The position numbers were made by a program, and so were the translations under genes. From positions 4,838,030 to 4,902,029 of the forward strand of contig NC_037682.1 of the NCBI RefSeq assembly GCF_003255815.1: a stretch of 64,000 nucleotides of DNA, written 5' to 3'. This stretch comes from Theropithecus gelada. Taxonomy: Eukaryota > Chordata > Mammalia > Primates > Cercopithecidae. Below the pieces are notes generated by a model, which was given only the letters and a program-made list of their open reading frames with translations, searched no databases and was not told the DNA's origin. This document shows, one piece after another, positions 34,239 to 44,260 of the stretch; the first letter of the stretch is position 1; every line of letters begins with the position of its first letter.

Positions 34239-34374
34239 TGTCTGCCCCTTCTTTAAGAACAGACTAAAGCTAAAACAAGACACCGGCATCGCACCCTCTG
34301 ACGATGAAAGCGGCCGCCGCCCGCTGCCCCCACGCAGCCCACCCCCACAAGCCAGCGCGCAGTGAGATAGTTAC

Positions 34375-34707
34375 GTCCTCGTCCCGTTCCAGCTCCAGGC
34401 CCGCCTCCAGGAGGTTGCCCTCATACTCCTCCCTGCGGAAGCGCTTGTCATCCTCGTGGTAGTCCATCGGGGGCTCGGCCGAGCCCGTGTCCAGCGGTGC
34501 CCCCTTGCCCGGCAGGGGGTGGTCCTGCTTGACGCTGCGAGCCCCAGAGGTGGTGTCACTGTGCTGCACCCTCCTGACCAGGGTCCGGCTGCCCGAGGAC
34601 CTCTTGTGATGGTACACCAGGATGTAGTCCACCTTGCGCCGGCCGTCTCTGAAGTACAGGCCATACTTGCACTCGGCATCAGGGTCCACGGATAAGGAGT
34701 TCAGCAG
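34375..34707 (-). CDS. ANO1: ANO1 coding exon 2 (residues 37-147)
   Basis: The acceptor CCTTAG is followed by 111 codons (LLNSLSVDPDAECKYGLYF to LELERDED) and a GTAACT donor at 34374-34369; both ends are phase 0. The exon gives the bulk of segment a and part of the anoctamin dimerisation/N-terminal cytosolic fold. The ends (CKYGLYFRDGRRKVDYILVY and MDYHEDDKRFRREEYEGNLL) are the conserved parts of the family. The middle, from about residue 72 to 116, is rich in Ser, Arg, Pro and Gly and is where this copy differs most from human ANO1 as I remember it (for example KRSSGSRTL and GAPLDTGSAEPP). The GTAACT donor is weaker than the other donors of the gene. It is the largest exon in the window and is intact. 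Confidence 0.96.
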
Positions 34708-34779
34708 CTAAGGGTGGAAGCAAAGGCACCCATTCACCATTGAGCTGCTGCTGATGGGCCTTTGGAGCGTGCGCTGCTC

Positions 34780-34960
34780 CCTTCGTCCACTCATTCAACA
34801 AACACTCACTCATTCAACAAACACTCCCTGAGCGCCCTCCACGGGCCAGGCGCTGTCCTAGGGGCTGAGATACACCTGGGAACACAGCAGAAGACCCTGT
34901 GTTCAGGGAGCTGACCTTCGAGAAGGAGGTATTCCCTGCTAATCGTTCATGAGGTCATGA
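34780..34960 (+). repeat. MIR/L2-like repeat with a short tandem duplication
   Basis: The unit actcattcaacaaacactc occurs twice in tandem near 34789-34825, followed by ggccaggcgctgtcctaggg and a stretch like the MIR/L2 consensus. Confidence 0.55.
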
Positions 34961-35045
34961 GGGTGTCAAGCCATATATGGTCCCCCAGAAGCCCTCCTGG
35001 TCGATGAAACTAGACCAGGCTGGGTGTCAGGAACCTCCCTGGCTG

Positions 35046-35340
35046 CTTGCAAAAAACTATGGTACGGGATGGTTAATGGGCACAAAAAAATGAGAAAGAA
35101 TAAGACCTAGTATTTGAGAGTACAACAGGGGACTATCATCAATAATAATTTAATTGTACATGGACAAGTAACTAAAGGAGCATAACTGGATTGCTTGTAA
35201 TGCACAGGATAAATGCTTGCGGGGAGAGATACCCAATTTTCCATGAGGCGACTATTACGTATTGCATTACCTGTACCCAAATACCTCCTGTACCCCATAA
35301 ATCTATACACCCACTATGTACCCACCCAAATTAAAAATTA
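35046..35340 (+). mobile_element. Older L1 (L1PB/L1M-type) 3' end
   Basis: The stretch aataatttaattgtacatgg ... ggataaatgcttgcgggg ... ccccataaatctatacaccc ... aaattaaaaattaaa is the 3' UTR of an older L1. Confidence 0.8.
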
Positions 35341-37439
35341 AACGAACAAACAAAATATCCCCCAACAACAACAAAAGCTATGGCAAAAGCTACCAAGTGA
35401 ATGAGGGCTCCCTACGTACATGGATGGGGCTGAGGCAGAGCTGAGCCCAGGTTCTGTGCGCGCAAATCTCCATCTCTGATGGCCAGCGCCAGAGGCAGTG
35501 CCATTCAAGGTGGTCACAGGGCCACTGACGAGCTGTGTGTCCAGAGGTGAGGCTTTCGCCGTCTTAGTCAGGGCTGTTCCCCAAACGGAGCCTGAGCGGA
35601 GGCCAGGGGTGCAAGTGTTTCACTTGGGAGGTGATCTCAGGTGCCAGAGTAGGGTGAAGGGGAGAGAGGCTGACAGGGGTGGGTTAAGGAGCGGCCACTG
35701 CTATGTGCAGCTGGGCTCCGTCCTGCTGGGGACCCTCGGAGTGACCTTGAAGGGCACACCCCACAGCCGGTACCCAGAGGGTGAGGAAGTTGGGTGATCA
35801 CGCACCCACTCTGGCCCTTTCTTGGCTGGGGGTCACTCCTGGGATGTTAACGCCCCTGCACTTGCGCCTTCCCCTCACGAGGTCTTCAGTAGCACCTGCA
35901 CGGTCGGTCACCTTTGGGTGCAGAGGACAGCGAGCCACTGGTATGGAATGGATGGGCACCGCTGGTGGGTGCCCTGGGGTGACCAAGGGGGCGGGGTTAG
36001 GGCTCCTACAGGGCCTGCCCCACCTCAGTTTCCTTATTTGATTGAAGGACTCTAGGGTGCCACAGGGGATCGCAGTGTGGAGCGGTTGGTTTAAAAACCA
36101 GATATTCCCACAGTGGCAATGTGACGGACCATGGCAAAAGCCAAGCCTGCATTGCTGGAATTCCCGAGGGGTTTGGCTGGTTATCAAGACAGACAGGTCC
36201 ATCAGCAATCTGGGTTTCCGAAATAAGAAAAAATAAATAAAGCCATGCTGGATAGAGCCTAACCGGCAACTCCAAGCTGCTAATGGTCCACAGAGCTGCG
36301 CCTCATCCTCGAGCTGGTTTCCACCTCAGGTTCCTGTGGCTATGTGAGGACGCTCCCTACGGTACTATCAGTCCCCGGGGGGCATCATCCGAGAAGAGGG
36401 CCTCCCCGATGGACTGCAGGGACAGCGTGCTGCACCAGGCAGGGCCTGAGCACCCGTAGTCTTTGGACAGAGCTGCGCTTGGGCCTCGCTGGCCTGGTGG
36501 GTCTCCCCACATGGTCACCCGGAGCCCCTGGGCAGCTTCTGGCTGTACCATGGCTCTAAATGGCGGTGCACTGGTCGGGAAAAGGGGCAGGCAGAATCCC
36601 TTATTTGAGGCGGGTGGGCTGTATACAACCCAAACTGCATCAGGGAAGCCGGAGGGTAGAGCCCCTCACCAAATGGTCAGCACTACAGCGGGGGACGGGG
36701 GAAGGAAGGCCTCGAATGGAGGCTGTCCTTTTTAGTTGTAGGGGAAGGAGAGAGGAGGCTCTGGGCCAGGGCTGCTGGCTGGGGCCTGCCCCACCTTTCA
36801 TAGGTGTTGATGTCAAGGGTCTAGACTCCTCCACCCCTGGTTAGGGGACAGGTGGGGCCATGTCCCTGGCACCTTGGCCTCTCTGGCCCTAGGATGCCTC
36901 TCCTGGAAACAGCATTGCTCACCGCCTGGGAGGGCCCGGTCAGCATCTGGTGCCGGCAGGAGGCTGAAACTAAGCAACTGACTTCTCTCTACAGTAACAC
37001 AGGGCCCTGCTGTGCTGGTGGCCTTCAGGAGGACCTGGACTCAGTGTGCATGCCCCGCCCAGCTTGCCCTCTGTGACGAAGTCTGAGGGTGCTTAGTGGC
37101 TGGGACCACGCCCATGTGGGTGGGTGGCTTGGGAGGGCTCAGGGGGCAGGGTGGGGGAGGGCTGGCTTTTAAGGGCAGTGGGTTCCCATGCCCAGCCCCG
37201 TGAAGGACGGGGTTCATAGAAGACCCCAGTATCGCAAGTCTGCAGCCAGCACGGAGGGGCCTGCATTCCTTCTGCAGGAGAAGCATGAAAGAGCTATTCT
37301 TCTCAATGTGCCAAGGAGGAAAAAGGCCCAGCAGGGCAGGACAGCCCAGGTTACAGAGCAGGCGGGAGGCTGAGCTCAGCCTCAAGTCCCATCTGCACGC
37401 CCAAGGTGTGGGAGCCGCGACTCAGGGTGACGCTGTTTC

Positions 37440-37560
37440 TCAGCCCAGGTGTGTCATCTCACTGAGTCCCCACAAACTGACCCTATGAAGGGGTTACTAT
37501 AGTTAGGTTTATTTGACCTGGAGGGAACTGAGGCTCCCACGGGTGAGCTGCCCAGCTCAG
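37440..37560 (+). repeat. MIR fragment
   Basis: The stretch gtgtcatctcactgagtccc ... ttactatagttaggtttatt ... actgaggctcccacgggtga resembles a diverged MIR. Confidence 0.5.
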
Positions 37561-39034
37561 TGGCCCTGAATACCAGACTCCTGCTGGCTGACCCCAGTGC
37601 AGGGCTCTGTCTCTGGTGCTGAGGGGCACGGGGAGAGTGCAGCCATTTAGCGGGCCTCAGTTCTGTCCTGGGGCCTGAGGCAGCGGTTAAGCAGGGCCAG
37701 TACAGACCGCAGATAAGCACAGGCTAGTGGGGAGGTTTGGGCAACACCAGGCCACAGGTATGTCTGGGACAGTGTGGGGCAGCAGGTGAGGCCAGCCCGG
37801 GACAGGGCAGTGGCTTCATGGTAGACCCTGTAGTCAGCCAGACCTGGGTCTACATCTAGGCTTGGCCTCTCTCCAGCTGCAAGGCCTGGGGGAGGCTCTG
37901 GATACTCTGAGCCCCAGGGTCGGTTTCTGCTAAATGAGGAACGGCGGGAGGCTTCACCGAGGGGATGATGGTTTCTGCTAAGCTCAGCACACACTGGCCA
38001 GAACGTGCCGGGATGGACGCTCCATCTAATTCTGGGGCCAGGCGCCTGGGGCCATCCCTATCACCCCGATGGCCACCCAATGGCAGATATGCCTTTGCCT
38101 TAACATCTCAGGGAGGTCAGACAAGGGCAGGGTCACAAGGAGGTGGCGACTAAAGGTGCTTTTCTCTCCCCACAGCCGAGTGGGCAAAAGAGCCCAACCA
38201 GAAGCTGCTCTTGGAAGACGTAAGCCCATGCACAGGGAATGCGCCAGCGCCCAACAGGTGAATACGCGGTCTCGAGGGGTCGAAGGGCACACCTGCCTGA
38301 GTCCCAGGTGCACCTGAGAGCTTCGGCTATTCCTCCTCATCTCCTCCCCATACTGCCTTACCCAACCTCCTCTCCCCCTGCCCCAGGCCTTCTCCAGTCC
38401 CTCCTCCTTGCCTTTGCAGACACTGTGTCCCTCCCTGCATGACCTTTCTGTCCTTCTCAACCCTTTGTAATTCAACCTGGTTTTCAGGGCACGGGGCAAA
38501 TCCAGCATCCTCTGGGATCTGAAAGTGGCCAGCCCCTCTGGCCTCTGCAGGTCTCTCTGTGCTGGGACTGTCTCTGAGCCATCTACCCGTAAGTTCTCAA
38601 CTTGCAAATTAGCCCCAAACCTGGATGGCAGGACCCCAGAGGCCTGGCCAGGGACTGTCTAGAGATGTGTTAGAACACAGTTCCAACCTGACCTCAGTAC
38701 ACAGGGACTCAGAACCTAGTCGGGGCCCCATAAATCCCCCTGGTTGGCAGGGATAATGGTAATAGCAAACAAATCCTTAGAGAAAGGGAGGAAATTCACA
38801 GGGATCCCTTCAAGCCAGAAAGCATGGATTTATGCTAAGGAGTGGCCAAAAATCCTTTATCAGGGTGAAACAGGGAAGGTTACCAGGTTCAATACGAACC
38901 CCCATCATCTGTCCACTGGGGCCCTATCAAGGGGCACGCCTACCCTCAGGGGCCTGACAGTCTTTGGGGAGCAGAAACATCATCTAACTTCCCATGCACG
39001 GTGGAGGGAGAGACAGCACCAGGGCCTGATCAAG

Positions 39035-39215
39035 AGTGGGCATCCTCCTACCTGTGTTCAAACACCAGCTCTGCCACTAACCACCTGTGTGACCCTAGGC
39101 ACACAGTTTCGTGTTTTTGTCTCTCCATATCCCTAAGACCTCCCTCATGTTATATGATCTCCCTCATGGGGTTGCTGGAAGGATGAATCCTTTATATCTT
39201 ATAAAGAGTCTACAG
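39035..39215 (-). repeat. MIR fragment
   Basis: The stretch gttcaaacaccagctctgcc ... acctgtgtgaccctaggcac is the MIR core in reverse. Confidence 0.65.
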
Positions 39216-39901
39216 CAGGGCCTAGCATAGAGTGAACCTTCAACAGAAGTTTGCTCTAATTGGGAACTGAGACACACGCACAAATAAAGAACTAGGGGAG
39301 GACAGGGGGAAAAAAATCTTGTGGCCAGAGTGGACCACAAGTGAAAGATGGTAGCAGTGCCAAATCCAGACTTTAAAAAGTTACAAAAGGAGCCGGATGT
39401 GATGCTGGGACCAGCAGGAGGCAGCACCAAACACAGGTGTGGGAATCCCAGGGCCTGACTCTGTCGCTGATTTGCTGTGTGGCTCTGGATAAGCTGCTTC
39501 GTCTGTTTAGGTATTAGTTTGTAAGGTGTGGGCTCTCTCCCGTCTATACTCTAAAGGGCTGGGAGGCTCCCAGGGTCTGGAGAGCAATCCTGAGCTGGGC
39601 TTGGAGAGAGTCAGGAGGTGAATGTACAACAAGGACCAGTGCGGTCGCCATGGTGGCGTGTGACTCTATGGTGTCCTTCCACGGAGCAGTGGAGGGGGTG
39701 CCTTTCTTGTGTAGAACGGGAGAAAAAAGGCAAAGATGTAATTGCAGTGGGAGGGATGTGGGTGAGACTTTGTGCATAACTTCCAAATTCGAAGGCCTGG
39801 GAAAGCTTCAGAACATTTCTGTTTCTGTATTCTTAAGAAGGGGGCTAGCAACCCCTCGGTGCGCTTTTGCTGAGGGCAAGGGGTTTCTCATTCATCTTTT
39901 C

Positions 39902-40187
39902 TTTTGAGACGAATTCTTGCTCTGTCGCCCAAGCTGGAGCGCAGTGGTGTGATCTCGGCTCACTACAACCTCCACCTTCTGGGTTCAAGCGATTCTTGTG
40001 CCTCAGCCTCCCAAGTAGCTGGGATTACACGTGTGTACCACCATGCCTGGTTAATTTCATAATTTCAATAGAGATGGGGGTTTCACCATGTTGGCCAGGC
40101 TGGTCTTGAACTCTAGACCTCAGGTGATCCGCCAGCCTTGGCCTCCCAAGGTGCTGGGATTAGAGGTGGGAGCCATGGCATCCAGCC
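39902..40187 (-). mobile_element. Alu, diverged
   Basis: Reverse-complement Alu from ttttgagacgaattcttgct to gccatggcatccagcc. The flanks CTCATTCATCTTTTC and CTCTTATTCGTCTTTTC suggest a diverged TSD. Confidence 0.88.
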
Positions 40188-42149
40188 CTCTTATTCGTCT
40201 TTTCGATGGTCGGCACTGAATATGCGGTTGCTGAATGAATGAATGCGGGCATGTATGAACGAATAACAGAGGCTGGGTCTCGTATACTGAGGCTGGCTGT
40301 GGCCATCAGATCCAAGGATACAGAAGCTGAGACCCAGGCAGGCCAGCAACTTCAACACCACAACCCCCAACTGGGAGCCTCCATTTTCTCATCTGTGAGA
40401 TGCCGACAAAGACATCCGGACTTAGGTCACAGGATTCTTGTGGGGATAAAATGTGCTGGACGATCTGAAGGTATTTTGAAGACTTCCTTCTGCATAACTG
40501 AGGGAGGTACTCCTGGAAGGTGCCTCCCTAAGGAAGATAGGAAAATGGTAGAAGAGAAATACTTCCCTGAGGCCACATGGGAAAATGTGAAGGACAAAGG
40601 TTCCTTTCGTGGTAGGAGTGTCCTGGAAGCCCTGTCCCAGGCACCATGAATGACAGCCTATATCTGGTCCACACCTGCCTCTATGAACCCCTTCCTCAAA
40701 CTCCAAGAAAACGGCAGAAACGGGGAAGGAATCCTATGTCCTTTAACCTTTAACACTGTCCTGGGACTCTGGGCATTGGCTTCTTCCGCTTGTCTCTGGA
40801 GTTGGTGCTCCAGGAACTGAATTCATATCCGTATGAAATATCTTGATCACTCAAGGGAATCTACAATGTTCACTTTCTCTGAAAATGGGCTAAATGAAAT
40901 CAGTGACCTGTAAAATTTCTTTTGGTTTTGAGACTTTTCAAATTATAGTTAAGAAGGGAACATCAGTTTTAAGCTTCCCTTGTCTTCTAAAAAATTTTTA
41001 AAAAATCAGATCACTACATATCAATGTATGATTATGGGACATGATGCATAATTTATGAGCAGATCATCTCCCACAGCAGATAAATCAGGAAATACTGGGC
41101 AGATACCAGCAAATCAGGTATCTCTGGAGTGTCTGGGCTTGTTAGGGGCACTCAGATCCCAGGCCACAGACAGCCACCAGTTTCAAGGAAGAAAGTAGAA
41201 ACACTCAAAGATTAACAGAAGGAAATGGAAACAAATTGCGTCCAACCTGGCCTCTGGCTTTCAAGTCATTTCTTCTTATATCTCAATGCACAGAAACAAT
41301 GAAGCGATTTCCACCCTTGAACTTGGGAATGAGGCAAGGCAAAAGCCACAGGCTGGGAACCGCAGCCTGAATCAGATGAACTTATCTTGTGGTTGACTTG
41401 TGCATGTATGAGTTGCACGCCTGAGAACGGGATAGGGACTTTTGAAATACAGCCCACGCCCTCTGGCCCTGGTGTGTACAGAGCCGCCTTCGCTGGGTGA
41501 CTCAGGGTAATGACTGAGCAACCACTGTTGGCTTGAGGAGTGCCAGGGATGCCCTGGAAGGCTCTCCCTGCCATGCGGCCTGCCCCGCACCAACAGGCCC
41601 CTGCTCCACGGCTGCAGCCTCCAGCCTGTCTGGCCATCTACCGGCAGATGCTGCTCCCAGGCTCTGCCTCCCGCAGCGAGAGCCTCTGATTCAGCCTTCT
41701 AAGCTCACAAAACAAAGTATGTGCAATGGAAGTATTGTGTGGAATCTAAGAGCTGATGGTCTCATCTGGGCCCAGCTGCCTGTTTGCAGACTTTGTGGCC
41801 TTCACCTGGGGTTACAGGAGGCTGATAGTTTCTGAGTGTGGATAAGCAACGGGTCCTGGAAGACCCTGTGGAGACCGGGGGCTATTCATGGAAGGCTCCA
41901 TTTCTTATTGAACATTCAATTCACCATCAGGTCTTGTCCAATCTACCCCCAGAACATCCATTTCTCCATCACCTTGGCCAGCACTACCATCCCCTGGCTT
42001 CTGGCTGGTATCCCCATGGCCCCACCTTGGGACATTGAATACGCAATGTTTTTGAAGGATGCAGTCCCCACCTGTTATTGGGTAGAATTAGCTTCTTCTC
42101 CAGAAGGTTTGTTCTTCAGGTAGACTTTCTGCAGCTACCTGGTCTGTGT

Positions 42150-42310
42150 CCTGGGCCCTTCCTAACTGTCCTCCCAGCTGGTGGGTGACTTGGAGCTGGT
42201 CACCTGCCTTCTGGGCCTCAGTTTCCTTGCCTGTAGTAATAGCACCTACCTCACACGTTGTGAGAGTTCCATGAGCTGAGGCACAGCACTGGCCTAGCAC
42301 TATGGAATTG
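42150..42310 (-). repeat. MIR fragment
   Basis: The stretch ctgggcctcagtttccttgc ... tagcacctacctcacacgtt is the MIR core in reverse. Confidence 0.7.
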
Positions 42311-43742
42311 TCCCTGTCACTGCCGTGGTTAACGGGTAACGTTCCATCACCATTTAAGTAAGCTCCAGATGGGCGGAGCCTTCTCTGTCTCATTCTTTAA
42401 GGGTGCCCAGGGGCCAGCATGGCCTGGCACATGGCTTTGATCAAATGGCAATCCCTGAGCTCCTCCGGCCAGTCCTGTGACTCACAGGTAGGCTCCCTCT
42501 CCATCTACACCTGTTCCCAGTGCTCTTGGCAGCTCTGTGCAATCTCAGTTCCCGAAGAGATGCCCCCAGGCCAACCCCCTTCACTGTGACCCAAAGGGTG
42601 CAAGCCCTGACCAAGGCCAGAGTCCCTGCTGTTGCTGGAACAGAGACCCAAAGCAGGAGCTTTGCCCCTGCTTCATTCCCCGCCTCTCTGTGTGCCCCAG
42701 AGACTAGAGGGATAAGCCAGGGCCATCTCCATCCTGCTTGAAGCAGCCCTGCTGGGCCCGACACCCGGAGAGGGGCCTTGATGGGGTCTGCAGGGGAAGG
42801 AGGGAGAAAGGAGGTTCTGTCCTTAGGTCCCGCAAAGTGCTACTGAGAGCTTCCCTCACCCCGAGAGGAGATAGCCAGTCCCAGCCCTGTCCTATCCTCT
42901 TCCAGCGAACTTTATCCTTCAAGCCAAACCCTTCCTGGGAGAATTCCGCCCCCCTCCCTAAAACGTAGGGTTCCCTAGACCTCTGGGTCTGACCCTGGGG
43001 AGGGCGGTGGGGATACTGGGGACCTCAGGATGGGGTCCCCAACTTACATGACTGGCTTCCTACCAGTGCCCCCACCTGAACCAGGCCTGGGCGCCCAGGG
43101 GAGACAGGGGCGAGGGTAGAAAGCAATCTCCAATGATTGACACCCTGGGCTTTGAGAGTTTCGTTGCCAATGCCAGGGTACCACGCCCAGTGCCCTGGGC
43201 GCAATGTGTGTTTCTGGCAAGTGAGGACCCCGGGCTCTGACTCCAGAGGGTAGTGAAGCAGTGGGGCCTGGTAGCTACCATCGTCGTGGAGTGGCGACCA
43301 ACTTGGCCTTCGCCCAAGACCCCCACCATCACCCTCTCTCTGGCTGCCCCAACGGGCACCCCTGGCCGCGAGCCAGGAAAGGAAGGTCCCATCCAGGGCG
43401 CCAGCTGTGAGCTCTTGGTTGGGCTCTGAGCTCTAGCCCCGGGCCAGGCAGCTTCGGAGCCGCAGAGCTCCCGGGCCAGGCCATGCCTGGGGGCCTGGTG
43501 CTGCGCTGGGCTGAGTGGGCGCTGCGCTCCGAACACTCAGAGCGCAGGCTGGGCGCACGCACTTGGCCGGGGCCGGCGCGCCCTTCCCGGCACGCACGTG
43601 CGCGGGTGGGCGCCGCAAACCCTGCGCAGAGGGTGCGGCACCCCCCCGGGGTCCCGGGAGGCCCCGCCGCCGTCCGGTTCCCGCCCTCGCCGCGATGCAG
43701 GTGCGCGGCCCTCCCGCCCGGGTCCCGGCCGCCCGCACTCAC

Positions 43743-43850
43743 CGTGCCCTCGGACGGCAGGTAACCGATGTCCTCGATGGCGCAGATGTTGATGATGTGG
43801 ACGCTGCGGTCCTCGGCCGGGAGCGTCGAGTACTTCTCGTTGACCCTCAT
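43743..43850 (-). CDS. ANO1: ANO1 coding exon 1 (residues 1-36)
   Basis: The exon begins with the ATG at 43850-43848 and gives 36 complete codons, starting MRVNEKYSTLPAEDR and ending GYLPSEGT, then a GTGAGT donor at 43742-43737 (phase 0). It encodes the start of segment a, the N-terminal stretch of ANO1 that is absent from isoforms begun at a downstream methionine. The start context is ACGATGA, with A at -3. In the same frame upstream there is no other ATG; a GTG 17 codons upstream is not needed. The exon sits in a GC-rich island, as expected for a first exon. The first ATG of the leader is not this one but a short uORF at 43897 whose stop overlaps this start. Confidence 0.96.
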
Positions 43851-43897
43851 CGTGGCCGCCTGTGCGCTGGGACCGCCGGGCGGCGCGCCCTCCCCAT
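43848..43897 (-). CDS. 16-codon uORF in the ANO1 leader, stop overlapping the ANO1 start
   Basis: The ATG at 43897-43895 is the first ATG in the probable leader: none occurs between about 44160 and this point on the minus strand. It reads MGRARRPAVPAHRRPR and stops at TGA 43849-43847, which overlaps the ANO1 ATG as ATGA. The initiation context (T at -3, G at +4) is mediocre. The layout suggests control of ANO1 translation by leaky scanning or termination-reinitiation. That it is translated is inference. Confidence 0.5.
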
Positions 43898-44158
43898 CCA
43901 CGGCCCTGGCGGCCTCTGCGGGCGGAGACCGCAGCGTTCGCGGCGCGCTCTCAGGGGGCCGGACCTCCCCGCGCCCAGGCCCGCCGGGGACGTGGCCGCC
44001 TCCCGCTCCGCCCGCCGCCCTGGCCCGCCCGGCCCGCGCGCTCGGTGCGGGGTGCGCCTGAGCCTCTCGGGGCCGATCGCGCCGCCACCCGGCTGCTGGT
44101 CCCGCGGGCCGGCCCGCGCCTGGTCAGGAACTTGGACGCCAGCCGGCCCGCCTTTGCC

Positions 44159-44172
44159 TTAAAGATATAAGC
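44159..44172 (-). promoter_or_regulatory. Possible TATA-like element of ANO1
   Basis: On the minus strand GCTTATATCTTTAAGG is the only A/T-rich island inside the CpG-rich promoter, about 310 bases upstream of the ANO1 ATG. It would place a start near 44140. It is not a perfect TATAWAW match, so this is a weak call. Confidence 0.3.
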
Positions 44173-44260
44173 GCTCTCCGCCCGCCTATGGCAGGGGCGG
44201 TGGCCGCGCGGGTCAGATTTTCCGTAGAAATTTAAACACAGGAAGAAAAAGGATTCCATT

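Larger units (their letters stand above)
18728..34374 (-). other. ANO1: ANO1 intron 2
   Basis: At 15.6 kb this is the largest intron in the window. It holds six Alus (two forming an inverted pair), two L1PA tails, an older L1 piece, a DNA-transposon fossil, MaLR-like LTRs, MIRs, a minisatellite, a CCTT microsatellite, a purine tract and a perfect 33-bp duplication. Stretches 19000-20140, 22270-23570, 23810-25020, 27390-28230 and 32530-33650 show nothing recognisable beyond short MIR-like scraps. Confidence 0.9.
34708..43742 (-). other. ANO1: ANO1 intron 1
   Basis: It contains a short 19-bp tandem repeat and L2/MIR-like stretch (34780-34960), an old L1 3' end, one Alu and several MIR scraps. 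The stretches 35350-37430, 37560-39030, 40190-42140 and 42300-43430 show nothing I can name. The exon-1 end lies in the CpG island. Confidence 0.9.
1..44140 (-). other. ANO1: ANO1 gene span (5' part: promoter-proximal exon to intron 8)
   Basis: ANO1 encodes anoctamin-1 (TMEM16A), a homodimeric plasma-membrane chloride channel opened by cytosolic calcium, active in secretory epithelia, smooth muscle and interstitial cells of Cajal. Eight constitutive coding exons on the minus strand join in phase to give residues 1-299, the cytosolic N-terminal domain that precedes the first membrane helix. Every exon has an AG acceptor and a GT donor (mostly GTAAGT/GTGAGT). The order is exon 1 at 43743-43850, then 34375-34707, 18629-18727, 17657-17808, 16020-16074, 13390-13441, 10386-10441 and 5264-5305, with cassette exon 6b at 10954-11019. 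The transmembrane helices, pore and calcium-binding glutamates are encoded downstream, beyond coordinate 1. The upper limit of the span is an estimated transcription start. Family identification is firm; the species is not. Confidence 0.95.
43430..44260 (-). promoter_or_regulatory. ANO1: ANO1 CpG island and promoter region
   Basis: This stretch is extremely GC-rich with dense CpG (runs such as gcgcgccc, ggccggcgcgcc and cccgccgggg), in sharp contrast with the flanks. It covers coding exon 1, its leader and the first part of intron 1. On family grounds it is the main ANO1 promoter. The transcription start cannot be fixed from sequence; a position near 44140 would give a leader of about 290 nt. 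Confidence 0.8.

Noticed and set aside
43743..43901. N-terminal extension of ANO1 from an upstream in-frame GTG
   Set aside because: No in-frame ATG exists; the known family start (MRVNEKYS) has a better context. Non-AUG initiation cannot be shown from sequence.
43515..44162. 215-codon plus-strand open frame in the CpG island
   Set aside because: Pro/Arg/Ala-rich frame typical of GC-rich DNA, antisense to exon 1; stop codons are rare here by composition alone.
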